A DNA stretch of 64,000 bases from Cellulomonas sp. KH9 (GTDB lineage Bacteria; Actinomycetota; Actinomycetes; Actinomycetales; Cellulomonadaceae): positions 124,001 to 188,000 of the forward strand of contig NZ_FOSE01000004.1 of the NCBI RefSeq assembly GCF_900114185.1, given 5' to 3'. Position numbers and translations under genes: made by a program. The notes under the pieces are model-generated. The model was not told where the DNA came from. It saw only the letters and a program-made list of their open reading frames with translations, and made no database searches. Positions within the stretch are counted from its first letter, which is position 1. Each line of letters starts with the position of its first letter. This document shows, in pieces, positions 25,648 to 33,734 of the stretch.

Positions 25648-26612
25648 CCCGCGTGCTGGTGACGGGTGCCGGAGGCCCGGCAGGGGTGGCGGTGATCCGC
25701 TCGCTGCTGCGCCGCGGGGACGTCGAGGTCGTCGCGGCCGACATGGACCGCTGGGCGAGCGGTCTGTACCTGGTGGCCGCCGACGGCCGCCACCTGGTCC
25801 CCGCCGGGCGCGACGGCGACTTCGTCGACGTCGTGCGGCGCACGTGCGCCGACCAGCGGATCGACGTGCTGATCCCGACCGTCGACGTCGAGCTGCCGCG
25901 GCTCGCGGCGGTGCGGGACCTGCTGGCAGCCGCCGGGACGCTGCTCGCGTCCCCCTCGCTGCGGACGCTCGACACCTGCCTGGACAAGCTCGCGCTCGCG
26001 CACGCCTGCGCCGGCGTGGTCCGCGTCCCGCGCACCGAGCTGTTCGGGACGCCGCAGGCGCTGTCCGGGTGGGAGTTCCCGGTCGTGGTCAAGCCACGCC
26101 GCGGCGCCGGGTCGCGCGGGGTGCGGGTCGTCGGGTCCGCCCGCGAGCTGGACACCGTGCACGACGACGAGGACCTGCTGGTGCAGGAGATGCTGCCCGG
26201 GCAGGAGTACTCGGTGGACGTGCTGGCCGACTCCCAGGGGCACGTCGTCGCGGCCGTCCCGCGGGCGCGCCTGCGGGTGGACTCGGGGGTCGCCGTGGCC
26301 GGGGTGACGGTGCGTGACGACGAGCTGGTCGCCACCGCGTCGGCCGTGGCCCGCGCCGTCGGGCTGACCTCGGTCGCGAACGTCCAGCTGAAGCGGGACG
26401 CGGACGGCGTGCCGGCGCTCCTCGAGGTCAACCCGCGGTTCCCCGGTGCGATGCCCCTCACCATCGCCGCCGGCGTGGACATGCCGTCGCTCATGCTCGA
26501 CGACGTGCTCGGCCGGCCCGTGCCGCGCTCCGTGGACTTCCTCGAGATCGCCAACGTCCGCCACCTCGAGGACGTGTTCCTGCCGATCGCCGACGTGCTG
26601 CCCGCGCGGTGA
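25644..26612 (+). CDS. ATP-grasp domain ligase (CarB/PylC-like)
   Basis: A 322-residue enzyme expected to form an amide or related bond through an acyl-phosphate. The N-terminal pre-ATP-grasp domain starts VLVTGAGGPAGVAVIRSLLR. The ATP-grasp core shows FPVVVKPRRGAGSRGVRVVG (about 145-165), EMLPGQEYSVDVLAD (about 185) and the metal site ALLEVNPRFPGAMPLTIAAG (about 270). The acceptor is unknown. Lying 4 bp into the deacetylase gene, it could couple an acid to the amine freed by deacetylation; that is inference. ATGA overlap upstream, GTGA downstream. Confidence 0.87.
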   Translation: MTRVLVTGAGGPAGVAVIRSLLRRGDVEVVAADMDRWASGLYLVAADGRHLVPAGRDGDFVDVVRRTCADQRIDVLIPTVDVELPRLAAVRDLLAAAGTLLASPSLRTLDTCLDKLALAHACAGVVRVPRTELFGTPQALSGWEFPVVVKPRRGAGSRGVRVVGSARELDTVHDDEDLLVQEMLPGQEYSVDVLADSQGHVVAAVPRARLRVDSGVAVAGVTVRDDELVATASAVARAVGLTSVANVQLKRDADGVPALLEVNPRFPGAMPLTIAAGVDMPSLMLDDVLGRPVPRSVDFLEIANVRHLEDVFLPIADVLPAR

Positions 26613-27334
26613 GCGTCGCCGTGCCGCGCACGGACGGCGACCACCACGTGCACTCCACGTTCTCGGACGACGCCGTCAGCACGGTGCGGGAGAACTTCGA
26701 GGCGGCGCAGCGCGCCGGTCTGCGGGAGATCCGCATGGTCGACCACGTCCGTGCGTCGTCGACGCACGTGCCCGCGATGCTGGCCGCCGTGCGCGCGCTG
26801 CCCCCCGTGGCCGGGCTGCAGGTGCTGACGGGGGTGGAGGCGAAGATCCTCGACGCGACGGGCCGGATCGACGCGCCGCCGGAGGTGCTCGCGGCGCTGG
26901 GCTCGCCGGGTGGCGCCGACCGCGTGCTGCTCGCGGACCACCAGGTACCCGGCACCGACGGCCCGTGGAGCCCGTCGACGGTGCTGCGCATGCGCGCGGA
27001 GGGCCGTCTGAGCGCGGCGGACGTCGTCGAGCTGGTGGTGAGCGCGACCGCACGTGCGGTGGAGCGGGCCGGGCGCGCCCAGCTCGCGCACCCGTTCTCG
27101 ATCCTGCCGAAGGTCGGGTCGAGCGAGGACGACGTGCCCGACGCGGTGCTCGACGACCTCGCGGCCGTGCTCGTCGCGACGGGCACACCGGTCGAGGTCA
27201 ACGAGAAGTGGCGGTGCCCGGGGCCGCGGGTGACGGGCCGGTGGCGTGCCGCCGGCGTCGCGCTGGTCGCGTCCACGGACGCCCACCGCGCGGCGGACGT
27301 CGGTGCGTACCGGTGGCTCGGGGGTGCCGGGTGA
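26609..27334 (+). CDS. PHP-domain metal-dependent hydrolase
   Basis: A 241-residue protein of the polymerase-and-histidinol-phosphatase superfamily. The metal motifs are HHVHSTFSDDA at about 12-22, MVDHV near 46, GVEAKI near 73, QLAHPFS near 157 and STDAHRA near 225. A phosphoesterase on a small molecule or sugar phosphate is most likely; histidinol phosphatase itself is a poor fit given the context. Start and stop overlap the neighbours by 4 bp (GTGA both sides). Confidence 0.86.
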   Translation: MSVAVPRTDGDHHVHSTFSDDAVSTVRENFEAAQRAGLREIRMVDHVRASSTHVPAMLAAVRALPPVAGLQVLTGVEAKILDATGRIDAPPEVLAALGSPGGADRVLLADHQVPGTDGPWSPSTVLRMRAEGRLSAADVVELVVSATARAVERAGRAQLAHPFSILPKVGSSEDDVPDAVLDDLAAVLVATGTPVEVNEKWRCPGPRVTGRWRAAGVALVASTDAHRAADVGAYRWLGGAG

Positions 27335-28818
27335 CGGCGGACCAGGTCGAGGCCGCACTGGTCGGCGTGCTGGTCGCGCTCGTCGCGTGCGGCCTGGCGC
27401 CGACGCTCGGTGGCGTCTACCAGTACCTGCTGGTGCCGGTGCACGCGTTCCGCAACCACCTGGGGCGTGCGGCGCCCCACCTGCCGCGGGTGGCCGTGGT
27501 GGTCCCGGCGTGGAACGAGGGCGCCGTGCTCGGCGCCTCCCTCGACCGGCTGATGCGCCTGGAGTACCCGCCCGACCGCCTGCGGGTCGTCGTGGTCGAC
27601 GACGCCAGCACGGACGACACCCCGGACGTCGTGCGGGCCAAGGCGGCCGAGCACCCGGGTCGGATCGTGCTGCTGCGGCGCGAGCAGGGTGGTCAGGGCA
27701 AGGCCCACACCCTCAACCACGGCATCGAGCACCTGCTGCGCGACGACTGGATGGAGGCGCTGCTCATCATGGACGCCGACGTCATCTACCGGCCCGACGC
27801 GCTGCGGCGCATGACCCGGCACCTCGCTGACGAGAGCGTGGGTGCCGTCACGGGGTACATCCGTGAGGGCAGCGGACGGCCGGGAGCGGTCGCGCGGTTC
27901 ATCGGCTACGAGTACGCGACCGCACAGGCGTGCGCGCGCCGCGCGCAGAACGTCATGGGCGCCGTGGCGTGCCTCGCCGGCGGCGCCCAGCTCCACACCC
28001 GGGCCAACCTCGAGGCGATCGGCGGCCGGATCGACACCACCACCCTGGCGGAGGACACCTTCACGACGTTCCTCACGCAGCTCGACGGGCGACGCGTCGT
28101 GTTCGACCCGCACGCGGTGGTGCTGGCCGAGGAGCCGGACTCGGTGCGTGCCCTGTGGAAGCAGCGGGTGCGGTGGGCGCGCGGCAACATGCAGATCACG
28201 CGCCGGTTCCGGCGCGTGTGGTTCCGCCCGGCCCGGGGGCACCGGCTCGGTGCACCGGACTTCGGCCTGGTGTGGTTCTCGGTGTTCGTGCTGCCGTTCG
28301 CGCTGATCGCCGCGTCCGTCGGCCTGGTGGGCCTGTACCTGCTGGAGCCCGGCGCCGCGGCGGCGCTCTTCGCCCGGCTGTGGTGGGTCGCCCTGGCGGT
28401 CTACGTGCTCATCACGGTGACCACGCTGCTCGTGGACCTCGAGACCGCGCGCCGCTCCTGGTTCGAGGGGCTGCTGTTCCCCGGGGTGGGTGCGCTCGTG
28501 CTCGTCACCGCCTCCGCCTGGCCCGGGCTGTGGGAGGTCGAGGTGCCGGCCCTCCTCGGCCTGCGCATGACCGACGCCGGCGTGACGGCGTGGACGCTGC
28601 TCGTCTACCTGTGGCCCGTGCTCTCGATGGTGCTCGCGCGGGTGGTCCACGACCTGGAGGGTCGGCCCGTGGTCGGGGTCCTGTCCCGGCCGCTGCTGTA
28701 CCTCGTCGGCTTCGGGCCCGTGCTGTGCGCCATCACGCTGCACGCGTACGTGCGTGAGTGGCGCGGTGCCGCGCAGACCTGGGACAAGACCGAGAAGACG
28801 GGCCGGGTGGCGGGATGA
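27331..28818 (+). CDS. Membrane family 2 glycosyltransferase (PgaC/NodC/hyaluronan-synthase-like)
   Basis: A 495-residue processive-type glycosyltransferase. One N-terminal helix (about 8-32) is followed by the GT-A domain with VAVVVPAWNEGAVL, VVDDASTDDTP, IMDADVIY (DxD) and TTLAEDTFTTFLTQ (catalytic Asp region). The QxxRW-type KQRVRWARGNMQITRRF lies near 285, then four or five membrane helices. This layout is that of enzymes that make and export beta-linked polymers such as poly-N-acetylglucosamine or chitin oligomers. With a deacetylase in the same operon, a partly deacetylated glycan is a reasonable product. It overlaps both neighbours by 4 bp. Confidence 0.88.
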   Translation: MTADQVEAALVGVLVALVACGLAPTLGGVYQYLLVPVHAFRNHLGRAAPHLPRVAVVVPAWNEGAVLGASLDRLMRLEYPPDRLRVVVVDDASTDDTPDVVRAKAAEHPGRIVLLRREQGGQGKAHTLNHGIEHLLRDDWMEALLIMDADVIYRPDALRRMTRHLADESVGAVTGYIREGSGRPGAVARFIGYEYATAQACARRAQNVMGAVACLAGGAQLHTRANLEAIGGRIDTTTLAEDTFTTFLTQLDGRRVVFDPHAVVLAEEPDSVRALWKQRVRWARGNMQITRRFRRVWFRPARGHRLGAPDFGLVWFSVFVLPFALIAASVGLVGLYLLEPGAAAALFARLWWVALAVYVLITVTTLLVDLETARRSWFEGLLFPGVGALVLVTASAWPGLWEVEVPALLGLRMTDAGVTAWTLLVYLWPVLSMVLARVVHDLEGRPVVGVLSRPLLYLVGFGPVLCAITLHAYVREWRGAAQTWDKTEKTGRVAG

Positions 28819-28997
28819 GTGGCGCTGAGGACCGTGACGGCGACGCGCCGGGCGGGGAGCTGACGCGGGCGACGCGGCGCGACCTGGCCGACGAGATCGC
28901 GCGGGACCGCCGGGGCGAGCGGCTGCGGGTCACGGCGGGGCTCGCCGGCGCCGTGCTCGCGGTGGTCGTGGTGCTGCTGCTCGCGGGCGTCCGGTGA
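28815..28997 (+). CDS. 60-residue single-helix microprotein in the deacetylase operon
   Basis: An acidic/basic N-terminal half (GELTRATRRDLADEIARDRR) is followed by one membrane helix (about 38-57) and ends GVR. Its ATGA and GTGA overlaps with the glycosyltransferase and kinase genes show it is a real, coupled gene. Size and topology suggest an accessory subunit of the transferase or the kinase. Function unknown. Confidence 0.72.
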   Translation: MSGAEDRDGDAPGGELTRATRRDLADEIARDRRGERLRVTAGLAGAVLAVVVVLLLAGVR

Positions 28998-30757
28998 CGG
29001 CCACCGCTCCCACCGGCGCCGACGGCCCGCACCTGCGGTACCTCGGCCCGGTCGCGCGCTACCTGGGCACCAGCGCGTCGGTCGTCGAGCGGCAGATGCC
29101 GTACACCGTGCTCGTCATCGTCGCGCTGGCGGGTCTGCTGCTGCCCGGCATGGCGGCCGTGTCGGGGTGGACGGTGCTGCTGACGGCGGCGCTGACGGGG
29201 GCGCTGCTGCTGGCCGCGGCGCTGGTGCCCTGGCGGCGGCTGCCCCCGTGGGCGCCCGAGGTGCTCACGCTGGTGCAGTTCGTCGCCATCAGCGTCCTGC
29301 GGCAGGGGACCGGAGGGCTCGCCTCCCCGTACGCGGGCATGGTGCTGCTGCCCGCGCTGACCCTCAGCGTGCGCGCCGGCATGCCCGGTGTGGTGGTCGG
29401 GTCGACCGGTGCCGCCCTGTCGGTGCTCGTGGGCCTGTGGGCCAGCCCGGCGGGCCTGCCGTCGGGGCCGGTGCTGCTGCGCAGCCTCTTCGTCGGTGCG
29501 ATCGCCCTGATCATCGGCCTGTTCGTGCACGAGACGACGACCCGGCTGCGGCAGCGCAACGCGGCGCTGGCGCGGCTCCAGGCGCAGCAGGAGCACGTGC
29601 TGCGCCGGACGCAGGCGAGCGCGGCGGACCTGGAGCGCGACGTGGCGGTCGGTGCCGCCGCGTACGACCAGCTGGTGTCGGTCATCGACTCCGCGACCGA
29701 GCAGGCGATCATCGCGACCGACGCGGACGGGCGCATCGAGGTGTTCAACGCCGGCGCCGAGCGGCTGCTGGGGTACCCCCAGGGGGAGGTCGTGGGGCGG
29801 ATGCACCTGTCCGCGCTGCACCTGCCGGACGAGGTGCTCGCGCGGGTCCCGGAGGAGTCCTCCGGCACGGCGGACCACGGCGCGTTCATCGCGGCTCTCG
29901 TCGGAGCCCGGGAGGGGGCGGTGGCGTCCGGTGCGGCGGACTGGACGTACGTGCGCGCCGACGGGACGCACGTGACCGTGCACCCGGCGGTCACGCGCCG
30001 GACGGCGCCGGACGGCGCCGTGGCCGGTTACGTGGTCGTGGCGACGGACGTGACGGCCGAGCGGGAGGCGGCCCGGCTGAAGGACCAGTTCGTCGGGCTC
30101 GTGAGTCACGAGCTGCGCACGCCGCTGACGTCGGTGCTCGGTTACGTCGAGCTGATGCTCGACGGCACCGAAGAGCTCACGGCGGACCAGCGGGAGTACC
30201 TCGGCATCATCGACCGCAACGCGAGGCGCCAGCTGCGGCTGGTCAGCGACCTGCTGCTGACGGCGCAGGTCGAGGCCGGGACGTTCTCGATCGCGCTGCA
30301 GGACGTGGACGTGGTGGCGGTGGCGCGGGCGTCGATCGCCTCGGCCGCACCGGCCGCGGTGGCATCGGGTGTGACGGTCACGGGCGACCTGACCCCGGCA
30401 CGGGTGCAGGCGGACCCGGTGCGCCTGGGGCAGGCGCTCGACAACCTCCTGGCGAACGCGGTGAAGTTCACGCCTGCCGGGGGGACCGTGCGGGTCGAGG
30501 TCGAGCCGACGCCGCGCGGCGTCCGCGTCGCGGTGCGGGACACGGGGATCGGCATCCCGCCCGACGAGCTGACGCACCTCATGGAGCGCTTCTACCGCGC
30601 GAGCACGGCGACGCGGCGCGCCATCCCCGGCGTGGGGCTCGGGCTGTCGATCACCAAGGCGGTGGCCGAGGCGCACGGCGGCACGATGGAGGTGGCGAGC
30701 ACCGTGGGGGAGGGCACGGTGTTCACGATCACGCTGCCGGCCCGCCCCGCGGACTGA
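28994..30757 (+). CDS. Membrane histidine kinase with PAS domain
   Basis: A 587-residue sensor kinase. About six hydrophobic helices (residues 35-185) form a membrane sensor, followed by a short coiled coil and a PAS domain (about 225-350, VIDSATEQAIIATDADGRIE). HisKA has SHELRTPLTSVLGY with His at about 372. HATPase_c has N box DNLLANAVKF, G1 DTGIGIPPDEL and G2 GVGLGLSITKA. All catalytic residues are present. It is last in the operon whose first gene carries the only receiver domain nearby, so that fusion is its probable partner. GTG 28994 overlaps the microprotein stop. Confidence 0.9.
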   Translation: MTATAPTGADGPHLRYLGPVARYLGTSASVVERQMPYTVLVIVALAGLLLPGMAAVSGWTVLLTAALTGALLLAAALVPWRRLPPWAPEVLTLVQFVAISVLRQGTGGLASPYAGMVLLPALTLSVRAGMPGVVVGSTGAALSVLVGLWASPAGLPSGPVLLRSLFVGAIALIIGLFVHETTTRLRQRNAALARLQAQQEHVLRRTQASAADLERDVAVGAAAYDQLVSVIDSATEQAIIATDADGRIEVFNAGAERLLGYPQGEVVGRMHLSALHLPDEVLARVPEESSGTADHGAFIAALVGAREGAVASGAADWTYVRADGTHVTVHPAVTRRTAPDGAVAGYVVVATDVTAEREAARLKDQFVGLVSHELRTPLTSVLGYVELMLDGTEELTADQREYLGIIDRNARRQLRLVSDLLLTAQVEAGTFSIALQDVDVVAVARASIASAAPAAVASGVTVTGDLTPARVQADPVRLGQALDNLLANAVKFTPAGGTVRVEVEPTPRGVRVAVRDTGIGIPPDELTHLMERFYRASTATRRAIPGVGLGLSITKAVAEAHGGTMEVASTVGEGTVFTITLPARPAD

Positions 30758-30884
30758 GGGACGCGTCCACCGGCGCGGTGGTGAAACGCTTCGACGAGCG
30801 CGGTCGCCTTGTGCGGGCGCCGCGCACGGCCGCAGCATGACGGACACACGACCCCGCCCGCCACCGTCGTCGGTGCCGGTCGGT

Positions 30885-30898
30885 TGTGAACGATCACA
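30885..30898 (+). promoter_or_regulatory. Candidate LacI-family operator upstream of the GH43 gene
   Basis: TGTGAACGATCACA: arms TGTGA and TCACA are perfect inverted repeats around a central CG, with one mismatched pair. The central CG is typical of LacI-family sites. It lies 52 bases before the start codon of the secreted GH43 enzyme, where repression by a sugar-responsive regulator would be expected. Confidence 0.5.
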
Positions 30899-30950
30899 GG
30901 CCGCGCACCGCCGCGGGGCCTGCCGCAGTCCTCCGGCTCGAGGAGCACCG

Positions 30951-33140
30951 ATGCGCGCCACCACCGGCCCCACCCGCGACACCACCGGCCCCACCCGCCG
31001 CACCACCGGGACCGCCCCCGACGGCCCCCGCGACCCCATCGCACCCCCGCGCCCCGTGCGGCGTGGCGTGGCGGTCCTGGTCGCGGCCGTCTGCGGGCTG
31101 GCGGCCGTGCCGGCCGCCGCGCCCGCGGCCGCCGCCCCCGACACCGGGACCGCCTACGTCCTGGTCAACCGCAACAGCGGCAAGGCGCTCGACGTCTACA
31201 ACTTCGCCACCACCGACGGCGCCCGCCTGACCCAGTGGACCCGTGGCACCGCGACGAACCAGCAGTGGCGGTTCATCGACGCCGGCGACGGCTACCACCG
31301 GGTGGGCTCGGTCCTCTCCGGCAAGGTCCTCGACGTCCAGGGCTGGTCCACCGCCGACGGCGCGCGCGTGGTGCAGTACACCGACCACGGGGGTGCGAAC
31401 CAGCAGTGGCGGGTGCAGGACACCGGCGGCGGGTACGTGACGCTGGTCAACCGGAACTCCGGCAAGGCGCTGGAGGTGCAGAACGCGGCGACGGGGGACA
31501 ACGCCGAGATCGTCCAGTACAACAGCTGGGGCGGCACGAACCAGCAGTGGCAGCCGGTGCCCGTCGGCGCCACGCCGACAGCCGCCCCGAGCACCACCCC
31601 CGCCCCGACCCCGAGCCCGACGAGGACACCACCCCCCGTGACCGGCACGTTCACCAACCCGGTCGTCTGGCAGGACTTCGCCGACGGCGACATCATCCGC
31701 GTGGGCGACGCGTACTACTACTCCGCCTCGACCATGCACTACTCCCCGGGTGCGCCGGTCCTGCGGTCCTACGACCTCGTCAACTGGGAGTACGCCGGGC
31801 ACTCCGTGCCGCGGCTCGAGTTCGACGACACGAAGTACGACCTCACCGGCGGCAACCGGTACGTCAAGGGCATCTGGGCGTCGACCCTCGGCTACCGCAG
31901 GAGCAACAGCACCTACTACTGGTACGGCTGCACGGAGTTCAACCGCACGTACGTCTACACGGCCTCGGCCGTGGACGGCACGTGGACCAAGAAGGCCCGG
32001 ATGAACCAGTGCTACTACGACGCCGGGCTGCTCGTCGACGACGACGACACGATGTACATCGCCTACGGCAACGGCACCATCAGCGTCGCGCAGCTCGACG
32101 CCGACGGGACCCAGCAGGTGCGGGCCCAGCAGGTGTACCAGACGCCGTCGGACATCGGGACGCTCGAGGGTGCCCGGTTCTACAAGAAGGACGGGTACTA
32201 CTACATCTGGCTGACGCGCCCGGCCAACGGCCAGTACGTGCTGCGCTCCCGGTCCCCGTGGGGCCCGTACGAGCAGCGCCGCGTCCTGCTCGACCTGCCC
32301 GGCCCGATCAGCGGCGGCGGCGTCCCGCACCAGGGCGGCATCGTCCAGACGCAGGCCGGCGACTGGTGGTACATGGCCTTCACGGACGCGTACCCGGGCG
32401 GTCGCATGCCGACGCTCGCGCCGCTGACCTGGACCGACGGGTGGCCCAGCGTGCAGACCGTCAACGGCCGGTGGGGTGCGACGTACCCGCGGCCCGCGAT
32501 CTCCACGACGCGCACCGTGGCCCCGATGACCGGCCGGGACACGTTCGCCGGGAGCACGTTGGGGCACCGGTGGGAGTGGAACCACAACCCGGACACCAGC
32601 CGGTTCTCGGTCGGCGACGGGCTGCGGCTGCAGACGGCCACGGTCACGAACGACCTGTACGCGGCGCGCAACACCCTGACCCACCGGATCCAGGGGCCGT
32701 CGTCCACCGCCACGATCGAGCTGGACCACGCGCAGATGAGGGCCGGCGACCGGGCGGGCCTGGCGATGCTGCGGCAGTCGTCGGCGTGGATCGGCGTGGT
32801 CCGCAACGCCGACGGCAGCTCCCGCGTCGTCATGACGGACGGGCTGACCATGAGCTCGTCGTGGGCGACGACCGGCACGGGGACCGAGCGGGCGAGCGCG
32901 AGCGTGCCCGCGGGCCGGATCTGGCTGCGGGCGTCGGCGGACATCCGCCCGGGGTCCGGGCGGCAGGCCACGTTCTCCTACAGCACCGACGGCAGCACGT
33001 TCCGGACGCTGGGCCCCGCGTTCACCCTGAACAACGACTGGCAGTTCTTCATGGGCTACCGCTTCGGGATCTTCAACCACGCCACGACCGCGCTGGGCGG
33101 CGCGGTCACGGTGCGGAGCTTCGACCTGACGACGCCCTGA
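30951..33140 (+). CDS. Secreted family 43 glycoside hydrolase with N-terminal ricin-type CBM13
   Basis: A 729-residue exported enzyme for arabinan- or xylan-type polymers. The signal peptide is long and basic (cleavage near 62, after AAPAAAA). CBM13 (about 68-205) carries three QxW repeats: NQQWRF, NQQWRV, NQQWQP. A Pro/Thr linker precedes the GH43 five-bladed propeller, with catalytic residues plausible at DFADGDIIRVGDAYYYS (Asp base), YDAGLLVDDDDTMYIAYGN (second Asp) and LEGARFYKKDGYYYIW (Glu acid). A C-terminal beta-sandwich (about 520-729) matches the xylosidase-type C domain. ATG 30951 has GAGGAG upstream. A LacI-type operator precedes it. Confidence 0.9.
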   Translation: MRATTGPTRDTTGPTRRTTGTAPDGPRDPIAPPRPVRRGVAVLVAAVCGLAAVPAAAPAAAAPDTGTAYVLVNRNSGKALDVYNFATTDGARLTQWTRGTATNQQWRFIDAGDGYHRVGSVLSGKVLDVQGWSTADGARVVQYTDHGGANQQWRVQDTGGGYVTLVNRNSGKALEVQNAATGDNAEIVQYNSWGGTNQQWQPVPVGATPTAAPSTTPAPTPSPTRTPPPVTGTFTNPVVWQDFADGDIIRVGDAYYYSASTMHYSPGAPVLRSYDLVNWEYAGHSVPRLEFDDTKYDLTGGNRYVKGIWASTLGYRRSNSTYYWYGCTEFNRTYVYTASAVDGTWTKKARMNQCYYDAGLLVDDDDTMYIAYGNGTISVAQLDADGTQQVRAQQVYQTPSDIGTLEGARFYKKDGYYYIWLTRPANGQYVLRSRSPWGPYEQRRVLLDLPGPISGGGVPHQGGIVQTQAGDWWYMAFTDAYPGGRMPTLAPLTWTDGWPSVQTVNGRWGATYPRPAISTTRTVAPMTGRDTFAGSTLGHRWEWNHNPDTSRFSVGDGLRLQTATVTNDLYAARNTLTHRIQGPSSTATIELDHAQMRAGDRAGLAMLRQSSAWIGVVRNADGSSRVVMTDGLTMSSSWATTGTGTERASASVPAGRIWLRASADIRPGSGRQATFSYSTDGSTFRTLGPAFTLNNDWQFFMGYRFGIFNHATTALGGAVTVRSFDLTTP

Positions 33141-33154
33141 CGCGGTGACGCGGC

Positions 33155-33181
33155 GCCCCCGCCCCGACCGGGGGCGGGGGC
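33155..33181. terminator. Bidirectional terminator between GH43 and DoxX genes
   Basis: GCCCCCGCCCC at 33155-33165 pairs with GGGGCGGGGGC at 33171-33181 around a 5-base loop. It sits between the ends of two convergent genes. Confidence 0.7.
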
Positions 33182-33213
33182 AGCGCGGGCTCCCGGCCGG
33201 CGCGGGGGTGGTG

Positions 33214-33660
33214 TCAGGCGCCTCGGCGTCCGCGCCACGCCCGCCAGGCGCCGGTGGACCACAGCGCCCACAGCACCAGGACACCCTGGAAGGGCAGGCG
33301 CGCGAGCCGCTTGGCGTCCGTGTCCAGACCGAACCCGTCGCTGCGCTCGACGTACTGCGCGACGTTGCCCGGGAACACCGCGACGAAGAACGCCGCCGCC
33401 GCTGCGCCGACCCACGGGCGGTAGCGCCGCGGTGCCGCCACGAGCGCCGCACCCAGGGCGATCTCGACGACGCCGGACCCCACGACGACCAGGTCCGTGT
33501 CCAGCGGGACCCACGACGGCACCTGGGCACCGAACTCCTCGCGGGCGAACGTCAGGTGGCTCGTGCCGGCGAAGGCGAGGAAGCCGCCCAGCAGGACCCG
33601 GCCGATCGTGCGCGCGAGGCCGTCGTCGGCGCGGGTGGTCGGGGTGCGGTGCGTCGTCAC
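33214..33660 (-). CDS. DoxX family membrane protein
   Basis: A 148-residue, four-helix membrane protein. The DoxX features are GRVLLGGFLAFAGTSHLTFA near residue 20, VVVGSGVVEIALGAALVA near 60 and VFPGNVAQYVERSDGFGLDT near 95. Family members are poorly defined redox-associated membrane proteins. GTG 33660 has a GGAGG sequence upstream, and TAGCCT (minus strand) about 28 bases before the start may be its own -10 element. It lies 74 bases behind the dehydrogenase gene on the same strand. Confidence 0.85.
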   Translation of the reverse strand: MTTHRTPTTRADDGLARTIGRVLLGGFLAFAGTSHLTFAREEFGAQVPSWVPLDTDLVVVGSGVVEIALGAALVAAPRRYRPWVGAAAAAFFVAVFPGNVAQYVERSDGFGLDTDAKRLARLPFQGVLVLWALWSTGAWRAWRGRRGA

Positions 33661-33734
33661 AGGGGGTCCTCCTCGGCCAGTGGACCTTCGAGGCTAGGGC
33701 GCCGCACGCCGGGGCGCGCGACCGGGGGCCGGCA

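Noticed and set aside
30779..30795. GTGAAACGCTTCGACG as a LacI-type site near the end of the kinase gene
   Set aside because: Symmetry is weak compared with TGTGAACGATCACA 100 bases downstream, which is better placed for the GH43 gene.
28733..31144. An 803-codon open frame on the minus strand opposite the kinase and GH43 signal region, and similar very long antisense frames across the window
   Set aside because: They are Arg/Ala/Pro-rich, lie antisense to genes with intact motifs, and arise because GC-rich codons rarely give stops in other frames.
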